NCBI RefSeq assembly: GCF_001557115.1
Contig: NZ_LSKQ01000003.1
Location: forward strand, 1 to 21,503
Direction of reading: 5' to 3'
Source of the DNA: Erythrobacter sp. CCH5-A1
Lineage (GTDB): Bacteria; Pseudomonadota; Alphaproteobacteria; Sphingomonadales; Sphingomonadaceae
DNA length: 21,503 bases
Both the position numbers and the translations under genes were made by a program. The notes under the pieces were generated by a model, which was given only the letters and a program-made list of their open reading frames with translations, was not told the origin of the DNA and ran no database searches. Numbering within the stretch: position 1 is the first letter of the stretch; each line of letters begins with the position of its first letter. Below, one piece after another: positions 15,511-21,503 of the stretch.

Positions 15511-15540
15511 TTGACACAATCGCGCGGCAAGGGCTTTCGT
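15511..15540 (+). promoter_or_regulatory. Weak candidate promoter upstream of the phosphohexomutase gene
   Basis: A perfect TTGACA -35 hexamer lies at 15511-15516, and a poor GCTTTC at 15533-15538 is the best -10 within range. The 204-bp gap before the next gene (15481-15684) otherwise holds several short GC-rich inverted repeats, for example GGGG-TGA-GCCCC. It holds no recognised RNA family. Confidence 0.28.
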
Positions 15541-15684
15541 GACGATGTTCAAACCGCGGCGAAGGCGGGGGCAAGCGAGCCGCTGTGCAAGGCACGGGAG
15601 CGAAACCCTTGTCATCGGGGTGAGCCCCTGCTCCGCCCGCGTGCGCACCCCAGGCCAAGCACCCTCCAGGAGGACGTCCCGATC

Positions 15685-17100
15685 ATGCAATACCAGTTCC
15701 ACCCCACTATCTTGCGCGAATACGACATCCGCGGGGTGATCGGCGAAACCCTTGGAGCGGATGATGCGCGCGCGATCGGCCGGGCCTTCGGGACGCTTTT
15801 GCGCGAGGCGGGGGGCAAGACCGTGGCGGTGGGCTATGACGGGCGGGTCAGCTCGCCGATGCTCGAGCACGCATTGGTCGAAGGGCTGACCGCGAGCGGG
15901 TGCGACGTGGTGCGCATCGGCATGGGCGCGACACCGATGCTCTATTACGCGGAAGCCTCAGATGAACAGGTGGATGGCGGCATTCAGATAACTGGCAGCC
16001 ACAATCCCCCCAATTACAATGGCTTCAAGATGGTATTTCTGGGGCGCCCGTTCTTCGGCGCCGATATCCAGAAGCTCGGGAAACTGGCAGCAGACGGGGC
16101 GTTCGCCAGCGGCACCGGGAGCGTGACCACGCGCGACATCCTTGGCGAGTATGTCGAGCGCCTGCTCGAAGGCCTCGCCGGTATCGAACCGGCCAAACTC
16201 GAAACCCTGCGCGTCGGCTGGGATGCGGGCAATGGCGCTGCCGGCCCCGCGCTCGAAGCGCTCGCGGCGCGGCTGCCGGGGGAACACCACTTGCTCTTTA
16301 CCGAAGTTGACGGACATTTTCCCAACCACCATCCTGATCCGACTGTCGAGGCGAACCTGACCGATCTTCGCGCGCTCGTCGCCGAGAAGAACCTCGATTT
16401 CGGAGTGGCTTTCGACGGGGATGGCGACCGGATCGGGGCGATCGACGGCATGGGCCGCGTGATCTGGGGCGACCAGCTGCTGATGATCTATGCCGAAGAC
16501 GTGCTGCAAACCCGCCCCGGCGCGACGGTGATCGCCGATGTGAAGGCGAGCCGCGCGCTGTTCGACCATGTCGCCAATCTCGGCGGCGAGCCGCTGATGT
16601 GGAAGACCGGCCACTCGCTCATCAAATCCAAAATGAAGGAGACTGGCGCGCCGCTGGCGGGCGAAATGAGCGGCCACGTGTTCTTCGCCGACGAATACTA
16701 TGGCTTCGACGACGCGCTCTACGCGGGTGTGCGGCTGCTCGCGGCGGCGGCACGCCTCGGCAAGTCGGTGACCGAGCTGCGCGGCGCCATCCCGCCGATG
16801 CTCAACACCCCGGAAATGCGTTTTCAGGTCGACGAGACCCGCAAGTTCGCCGCCATGGCCGAAATCGCCGAACGGCTGACCACCAGTCCCGGCCCCGAGG
16901 TCGAGAGCGTCAACGCCACTGACGGCGTGCGGGTCAACACCGCCGACGGCTGGTGGCTGCTGCGCGCCTCGAACACGCAGGACGTGCTGGTCGCCCGCGC
17001 CGAGAGCGACAGCGAGGCGGGCCTCGAACGCCTGCTTGCCCAGATCGATGCGCAGCTGGCCGCATCGGGGCTGGAGCGCGGCGAGAGCGTGGCGCACTAA
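15685..17100 (+). CDS. Phosphomannomutase/phosphoglucomutase (alpha-D-phosphohexomutase family)
   Basis: Interconverts mannose-6-P/mannose-1-P and probably glucose-6-P/glucose-1-P, feeding GDP-mannose and other nucleotide sugars for exopolysaccharide and glycolipids. The four family loops are present. The phosphoserine loop is TGSHNPP with catalytic Ser105, and the metal loop is D244-G-D246-G-D248-R. The sugar loop is GEMSGH (Glu327, Ser329) and the phosphate loop is RASNT (427-431). The length of 471 residues fits the bacterial PMM/PGM (AlgC/ManB) type. The ATG at 15685 has a strong AGGAGG at 15667-15672; the frame is open upstream to about 15511 but without coding character. The position after RASNTQ is Asp where AlgC has Pro. 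No neighbouring sugar genes, so manB and algC are both possible names. Confidence 0.92.
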   Translation: MQYQFHPTILREYDIRGVIGETLGADDARAIGRAFGTLLREAGGKTVAVGYDGRVSSPMLEHALVEGLTASGCDVVRIGMGATPMLYYAEASDEQVDGGIQITGSHNPPNYNGFKMVFLGRPFFGADIQKLGKLAADGAFASGTGSVTTRDILGEYVERLLEGLAGIEPAKLETLRVGWDAGNGAAGPALEALAARLPGEHHLLFTEVDGHFPNHHPDPTVEANLTDLRALVAEKNLDFGVAFDGDGDRIGAIDGMGRVIWGDQLLMIYAEDVLQTRPGATVIADVKASRALFDHVANLGGEPLMWKTGHSLIKSKMKETGAPLAGEMSGHVFFADEYYGFDDALYAGVRLLAAAARLGKSVTELRGAIPPMLNTPEMRFQVDETRKFAAMAEIAERLTTSPGPEVESVNATDGVRVNTADGWWLLRASNTQDVLVARAESDSEAGLERLLAQIDAQLAASGLERGESVAH

Positions 17101-17115
17101 GGCACCATTCCGCCC

Positions 17116-17129
17116 GCAATTCCAATTGC
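17116..17129 (+). promoter_or_regulatory. Inverted repeat upstream of the hscC-like gene
   Basis: GCAATT-CC-AATTGC is a perfect dyad with six-base arms. The two-base centre is too short for an RNA hairpin, so a protein-binding site is more likely. It overlaps the candidate -35 box at 17126-17131, a position typical of a repressor operator. It is one of few AT-rich spots nearby. No regulator is identified. Confidence 0.35.
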
Positions 17130-17153
17130 CTACGACGCCGCTCGCGCTATGAG
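17126..17153 (+). promoter_or_regulatory. Candidate promoter of the hscC-like operon
   Basis: TTGCCTA (17126-17132), a 13-base spacer and GCTATGAG (17146-17153) fit the alphaproteobacterial TTGACGS-N10-14-GCTANAWC pattern at 5/7 and 6/8 positions. Transcription would begin near 17160. That would exclude the ATG at 17149 as the start codon and leave almost no leader before the ATG at 17161. Confidence 0.3.
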
Positions 17154-17160
17154 AGCGGGA

Positions 17161-18864
17161 ATGCTCGTGGGGATTGATCTTGGCACCACCAACAGCGCCG
17201 TCGCGCTGTGGCGCGATGGTGCGCCGCAGCTTGTGCCCAATGCCCTGGGGCGCGAGCTGACCCCCTCTGCGGTCAGCCTGGCCAAGGGCGGTGAGACCTG
17301 GGTGGGACAGGCCGCGCTCGACCGGATGGCGACCCACCCGGCCGATACCGTCACCAGTTTCAAGCGGATGATGGGCACCGCTTCCACCGTGACGCTCGCA
17401 GGAACGACGCTGACGCCGGAGGATCTCTCGGCGATGGTGCTGCGCAGTCTCGCCGATGATGTCGAGGCGGCGACCGGCACCCGGCCGACCGAGGCGGTGA
17501 TCACTGTCCCTGCCTATTTCAACGAACGCCAGCGCCGCGCCACGCGCCGCGCAGGCGAGATCGCGGGGCTCGACGTCCGCCGCCTGATCAACGAGCCGAC
17601 CGCCGCCGCGCTCGCCTTCGGCCTTGCCGACAAGGGCGACCGCGAGCCTTTCCTCGTCTTCGACCTAGGCGGGGGCACCTTTGACGTCTCGATCGTCGAG
17701 ATGTTCGAAGGCATCGTCGAGGTGCGCGCCTCGGCGGGCGACAACCGGCTGGGGGGCGACGATTTCGACGAGGTGATGGTCAGGCTGGTCGAGCCGCTGC
17801 TGCCGGCCGACGCGCTCGCCCGCATCCCCGCAGACCGCCGCCGCGCGCTGCTCAGCCTCGCGGCCGAGCGCACCCGGCGCGCGCTCACCACCTCGGAAGA
17901 AGCCGATTTCACCGTGGTCGCGGACGACACCCCGCTCACCGCGCGCATCACCGGCGAGGGCTTCGAGCAGGCCGCCGCAGGCCTCGTCAAGCGCCTGCGC
18001 GATCCCGTCATCCGCGCGCTGCGTGACAGCCATATAGACGTGAAGAGCCTGTCGGATATCGTGCTTGTCGGCGGCGCCACCCGCATGCCGGTGGTGAGGA
18101 AGGCGCTGACCCGGATGTTCGGGCGCTTTCCCAATTCAACCGTCCACCCCGATCACGCGGTTGCACTGGGCGCTGCGATCCAGGCCGGGCTCCTGTCGGG
18201 CGGGGACGGGCTCGAGGAAATCCGCATCACCGATGTCGCGCCCTTCACCTTGGGCGTCAGCACCTCGACCCGCGACGCGCACGGGCGCTTTCACGACGAC
18301 ATCTTCGCGCCGATCATCGAGCGCAACACCCCCGTGCCGGTCAGCCGGATGGAGCGGTTCCAGACGCTCGGCGACAACCAGAAGCAGGTGACCTTCGCGA
18401 TCTATCAGGGCGAAGCGCGCGACGTGAAGAAGAACGTCAAGCTGGGCGAACTGACCGTCCCCGTCCCCCCGCGCCCGGCCGGCGAGGTGGGGGTGGAAGT
18501 GCGCTTCACCTATGACACCAGCGGTCTGCTCGATGTCGATGTCGCCGTGCCGATGACGGGGCTGACCCGCAATCTGGTGATCGTCGACGAGGAGGACCGC
18601 CGCTCCAAGAAGGACATCGCCGAAAGCCGCAAGCGGCTCGAGAAGCTCAAGGTCCACCCGCGCGACGAGGCCGAGAACGTCGCCCTGCTGGCGCGCGCCG
18701 AGCGGGCCTATGAGGGCTTCACCGGTCCGGTGCGCGATGTGATCGGGCAGGGGCTGACCGACTTCCAGGGCGCACTCGACAAGCAGGACCCGCGCATCAT
18801 TGCCGATGCGCGCGAAGGGTTGACGCAGCTGCTCGACCAGATCGACGCGCAATCGCCGTTGTGA
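17161..18864 (+). CDS. hscC: Hsp70 family chaperone, HscC type
   Basis: ATP-dependent chaperone of the specialised HscC (Hsc62) branch rather than housekeeping DnaK. The nucleotide-binding domain shows GIDLGTTNS (4-12), RRLINEPTAAALAFG, DLGGGTFD (168-175), ASAGDNRLGGDDF and LVGGATRMP (302-310). The substrate-binding part follows from about 360 (PFTLGVSTS, FAPIIERNTPVPVSR, YQGEARDVKKNVKLGE). HscC-like traits are FDDIFAPIIERNTPVPVSR, the short lid and a length of 567 residues against about 640 for DnaK. There is no EEVD-like or acidic tail. The ATG at 17161 is preferred because GAGAGCGGG precedes it; the ATG at 17149 would add four residues (MRAG) and lacks a ribosome-binding site. Ten bases downstream begins a J-like partner gene, the pairing known for E. 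coli HscC with DjlC-type proteins. Confidence 0.88.
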   Translation: MLVGIDLGTTNSAVALWRDGAPQLVPNALGRELTPSAVSLAKGGETWVGQAALDRMATHPADTVTSFKRMMGTASTVTLAGTTLTPEDLSAMVLRSLADDVEAATGTRPTEAVITVPAYFNERQRRATRRAGEIAGLDVRRLINEPTAAALAFGLADKGDREPFLVFDLGGGTFDVSIVEMFEGIVEVRASAGDNRLGGDDFDEVMVRLVEPLLPADALARIPADRRRALLSLAAERTRRALTTSEEADFTVVADDTPLTARITGEGFEQAAAGLVKRLRDPVIRALRDSHIDVKSLSDIVLVGGATRMPVVRKALTRMFGRFPNSTVHPDHAVALGAAIQAGLLSGGDGLEEIRITDVAPFTLGVSTSTRDAHGRFHDDIFAPIIERNTPVPVSRMERFQTLGDNQKQVTFAIYQGEARDVKKNVKLGELTVPVPPRPAGEVGVEVRFTYDTSGLLDVDVAVPMTGLTRNLVIVDEEDRRSKKDIAESRKRLEKLKVHPRDEAENVALLARAERAYEGFTGPVRDVIGQGLTDFQGALDKQDPRIIADAREGLTQLLDQIDAQSPL

Positions 18865-18874
18865 CTGCCGCAAG

Positions 18875-20533
18875 ATGACCCGCCGGTCCTTTCCGTGGAG
18901 CCGCCTCGGGATCGACCCGACCAGCGACAAGGCCGCGATCCGCAGGGCTTATGCCGATGTGCTGCGGTCGATCAATCCGGACGAGGACATCGCCGGTTTC
19001 GCCGACCTGCGCCGCGCGCGCGATCAGGCCTTGTGGCTGGCGGAACAGGGCGAACGCGCGGAACTACGCGCCGAAGAGGACGAGGGCGAGCTCTACGGTC
19101 TCGGCGGGCTCGACGATGATGGCGATGATGCCGGCCTCAGCTGGGATGACGATGCGGACGAGGATGGCTTCTGGGATATCGCCCCCGCCTTCACCCCCGG
19201 CGATCGCCCTGCGCCCACGGTGCCGCCCGAACTCACCCCCGAACTCACTGAAGCCCAGCAGCGCGCGCAGGAGGCGTGGGAACAGCTGCTCTGGGTCCTC
19301 TATCCCGGCGGCGAGCCGAGCGAGACCGCGGTCAGCCACAGGGAGTACGAGATAGGCCTCACCGCGCTCGGCGTGCTGACCGCCCGCGCCGAGGAAGCGG
19401 ACCTAGAGGAACACGATGCGCTCGACGGCGCGCTCGCCGATCTCTTCGCGCGCACCTGGCCGCGCTCGGCGCCCTTCGTGGAACCTGCCAACGAGGCATT
19501 CCGCTGGCTCGACGAATCCGGCAGTCTCGAGGAGCGCCCCGCGCTGCGCTTCCTCAACCAGCGGTTGAAGGGGATGCGCTTCCACGACAAGGTGCAGCAG
19601 CCCGATCACCCGCTCAACAAGGCCTGGACCGAATTGTCGCGCCCGGGCCGTGCGGGGATGATGGACCGGCTGCGGGTCAACCGGCTCGACATCCACAAGC
19701 TGCTGCTCGGCATCCGCGAGCGCTATCCCGAACTCGAGAGCTATCTCGATCCCCAGCGCGTCGCTTCGTGGGAAGGCGCGGGCGCTGGGAGTGCGGAGGG
19801 CGTTTCAGGCGCCGGCCGGGGCCTCGCCGGATCGGTGCTGTTCGTGATCCTGTTCTTTGCGCTGATCCGCGCGATGGTGGCGCTGGGGGGAACAGACAGC
19901 GATACGCCTTCGGATCGCTCCCTGCCGCCGCCGGTCGCCGTCGTCAGCCCCAGCGCGGCCGAGATCGACGCTTCAGTCAAAGACGTGTTCGGCGCGGGCA
20001 CCGACATGGCCAAGGTGCGCGAAGCCGATCCCGTATTCGCAGATCAGTTCGCGCTTGCGATCAGGAACGCGGGCACGTCAGGCGAGGCCAATGCCTTCGT
20101 CCGGAACAAGGCATTGCAGGCCAGCGAAATCGCCAAGTTCGGCGACTTGGTCAGGCTTGCCGAGCTTAAACGCATCTGGCTGTCGGCCGCGATGAAGTCG
20201 CCAGCCCAGTGCAAGAACGTGCAATCCGGCGATTTCACCTCTATCCCGCTGGTGCTGGACAAGCCGCAGGCGATCCGGGAGCGGGAACTTCTCGAGAAGC
20301 TGCTCTGGGCCAAGTTGCTGTCGCACCGCGCCACAAACCGGGCCAGCAGTTTCAGTATCCCCGGCTGGGCGATCGAGAAGATGATCAAGAAAAGCGGCCT
20401 CGGGATCGACGAGTTGACCGCCGCGCTCAAGGATCCCGATCACCCCAAGCGCTGCCTCGTCGATCTGACGCTGGCCGAGGTGATCCTTGAAGAGCCGGGC
20501 CGGGTCTCGGCCGACGTGCTGCGCGCGCTGTGA
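18875..20533 (+). CDS. Membrane-anchored J-like protein (HscC partner type) with NPD in place of HPD
   Basis: A 552-residue protein whose first 58 or so residues look like a J domain: WSRLGIDPTSDKAAIRRAYADVLRS... FADLRRARDQAL. The catalytic HPD is N34-P35-D36. Residues 67-98 form a strongly acidic, Gly-rich linker. A helical soluble region with no recognised family follows up to about 300. One transmembrane helix spans about 317-338 (SVLFVILFFALIRAMVAL). A C-terminal region of about 210 residues (with Cys216-bearing-type features not assignable to a family) then lies on the other side of the membrane. The nearest architecture known to me is the DjlB/DjlC proteins that work with HscC in E. coli. 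The ATG at 18875 is 10 bases after hscC with little ribosome-binding sequence, suggesting coupled translation. The J-like fold and the pairing are well supported; any activity is inferred. Confidence 0.75.
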   Translation: MTRRSFPWSRLGIDPTSDKAAIRRAYADVLRSINPDEDIAGFADLRRARDQALWLAEQGERAELRAEEDEGELYGLGGLDDDGDDAGLSWDDDADEDGFWDIAPAFTPGDRPAPTVPPELTPELTEAQQRAQEAWEQLLWVLYPGGEPSETAVSHREYEIGLTALGVLTARAEEADLEEHDALDGALADLFARTWPRSAPFVEPANEAFRWLDESGSLEERPALRFLNQRLKGMRFHDKVQQPDHPLNKAWTELSRPGRAGMMDRLRVNRLDIHKLLLGIRERYPELESYLDPQRVASWEGAGAGSAEGVSGAGRGLAGSVLFVILFFALIRAMVALGGTDSDTPSDRSLPPPVAVVSPSAAEIDASVKDVFGAGTDMAKVREADPVFADQFALAIRNAGTSGEANAFVRNKALQASEIAKFGDLVRLAELKRIWLSAAMKSPAQCKNVQSGDFTSIPLVLDKPQAIRERELLEKLLWAKLLSHRATNRASSFSIPGWAIEKMIKKSGLGIDELTAALKDPDHPKRCLVDLTLAEVILEEPGRVSADVLRAL

Positions 20534-20601
20534 GCGGCAGTCTGGCGCGGGCGGAGCGGCTGCTGCACAATCCTTGCCGATCCATGAGGGGACACCAGCC
20601 G

Positions 20602-21450
20602 ATGATTCGCACCGCATTCGCCGCCGCCGCCAGCCTCGCCGCGCTGGCTCTCGCGCCCCAGCCTGTGGCCGCCCGGAACGCCCAGGACGATGTCGCCGCG
20701 CAGCCTGCGGGTGAGGGCGATCCGATGCAGGCGGCGATGGACCAGCTCGGCGCGATGTTCCCGGTCGAACCGCTCACCCCCGAACAGCAGGCGCGCCTGC
20801 CGCAGGCCACCCGCATCATCACCCGCATGATCCCGGAAGGCACGCTGGGCGAGATGATGGGCGGCATGTTCGACAGGCTGCTCGGCCCGATGCTGTCGGC
20901 GACCGATGCACCCGCCTATCCCGTCGTCGAGAAGGGCCTCGGCATCAGCCTCGCCGTTATCAATCTTACCGAGGAACAGGCCGCCGAAATCGCCGTCCTG
21001 CTCGACCCCGCCTATGCCGAGAGGCATACCCGCGAGGTGGCGGTGATGCCCGTCGTCATGCGCGACATGATGACGCTGATGGAGCCGCCGATGCGCAAGG
21101 CCATGTCGGAGCTTTACGCGGTCCACTTCTCGCAAAAGGAGCTCGATGACATCGAGACCTTCTTCCAGACCGAGAGCGGCGCGGCCTATGCGCGCAAGAG
21201 CTTCGCCATGTCGAGCGATCCGCGCATCGTCGCTGCGTCGATGGAGGCCATGCCGCAGATCATGGGCGCCTTCGCGGAGATGGAGAAGAAGATGGCCGCA
21301 GCCAGCGCCGATCTCCCGCCCAAACGCAGCTTTGCCGAGCTGTCGGCGTCCGAGAAGGCCAGAATCGCCAAGCTGACGGGATATACCGTCAAGGAAATCG
21401 AGCAGATGGCGGCCGAGAACCGCAGCGAAGCCGAAGGCGCGATCGACTAG
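20602..21450 (+). CDS. Secreted DUF2059-type protein of unknown function
   Basis: A 282-residue protein starting with a signal peptide, MIRTAFAAAASLAALALA, with probable cleavage after PQPVAA at residue 24. It is therefore expected in the periplasm. The middle is Met-rich and helical (IITRMIPEGTLGEMMGGMFDRLLGPML). The C-terminal part carries a DUF2059-like segment: ELYAVHFSQKELDDIETFF, then QTESGAAYARKSF. This family has no settled biochemical role. The ATG at 20602 is chosen because it begins the signal peptide and follows GAGGGG at 20585-20590. A GTG at 20530 overlapping the upstream stop would put 24 residues before the signal and is unlikely. It may be co-transcribed with the hscC pair, 68 bases upstream. 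Confidence 0.72.
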   Translation: MIRTAFAAAASLAALALAPQPVAARNAQDDVAAQPAGEGDPMQAAMDQLGAMFPVEPLTPEQQARLPQATRIITRMIPEGTLGEMMGGMFDRLLGPMLSATDAPAYPVVEKGLGISLAVINLTEEQAAEIAVLLDPAYAERHTREVAVMPVVMRDMMTLMEPPMRKAMSELYAVHFSQKELDDIETFFQTESGAAYARKSFAMSSDPRIVAASMEAMPQIMGAFAEMEKKMAAASADLPPKRSFAELSASEKARIAKLTGYTVKEIEQMAAENRSEAEGAID

Positions 21451-21503
21451 TCGCGGCCAAGGCTTGTGGCGGCGCGGGGCAGCGTCCACATGGGGCGCGT
21501 GAC

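Noticed and set aside
15540..15684. Leader of the phosphohexomutase gene as a riboswitch
   Set aside because: Several short inverted repeats are present, but none of the conserved cores of common riboswitch classes is recognised.
15958..17337. A 459-codon minus-strand open frame over the phosphohexomutase and hscC start
   Set aside because: No motif or ribosome-binding support; fully explained by plus-strand genes with active-site motifs.
20530..20601. GTG at 20530 as the start of the DUF2059-type gene, giving a GTGA overlap
   Set aside because: It would place 24 residues ahead of an otherwise normal signal peptide; the ATG at 20602 has its own GAGGGG site.
21437..21460. Palindrome CGACTAGTCG across the last stop codon, as a terminator
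   Set aside because: No loop of workable size in the short palindrome and no T-tract after it; the window ends too soon to judge.
20440..21489. A 349-codon minus-strand open frame over the last gene
   Set aside because: His/Arg-rich translation without a domain. The plus-strand product has a clean signal peptide and a family-like segment.

Overview
The window is GC-rich (by eye well above 60%), densely packed alphaproteobacterial chromosome. It has 18 protein genes and one tRNA, with no mobile element, CRISPR array or sign of recent transfer. A MipZ division-site ATPase, a short petABC operon, a fused MrpA/B antiporter subunit and the general codon style point to Sphingomonadales, most likely an Erythrobacteraceae-type bacterium. 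The lineage is an inference from gene style, not from a search.

Region 1 (1-3372, +): pepN (aminopeptidase N, 5' end probably cut by the window edge) and pgeF (laccase-domain peptidoglycan editing factor), two bases apart. Region 2 (3373-6560, +): a 229-bp leader with two GC-rich hairpins, then petA-petB-petC, the complete three-subunit cytochrome bc1 complex, closed by a strong hairpin terminator. Region 3 (6591-7142, +): apt, adenine salvage. Region 4 (7141-13191, +): an apt-mrp spacer with mutually exclusive hairpins, then a six-gene Mrp/Pha Na+(K+)/H+ antiporter operon (mrpAB fusion, C, D, E, F, G), every junction a 4-bp stop/start overlap.

Region 5 (13200-14203, -): tRNA-Gly(UCC) and panC (pantothenate synthetase), the only clear minus-strand genes. 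The Mrp operon ends only 8 bp from the tRNA 3' end, tail to tail. Region 6 (14321-15480, +): mipZ overlapping a small membrane-anchored J-domain protein. Region 7 (15685-17100, +): a phosphomannomutase/phosphoglucomutase. Region 8 (17161-21450, +): an HscC-type Hsp70, a membrane-anchored J-like protein whose HPD motif reads NPD, and a secreted DUF2059-type protein. The last 53 bases (21451-21503) hold no recognisable gene.

Most of the window is core metabolism and bioenergetics: bc1 generates proton motive force and Mrp can spend it on cation/pH homeostasis. The least explained part is the chaperone block at 14.3-21.5 kb. There a specialised Hsp70 sits with an atypical J partner, and a second, canonical small J protein is coupled to the division-site regulator MipZ. 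No promoter, operator or hairpin named here has been tested; they are sequence-based candidates. No gene-free stretch exceeds 300 bases.
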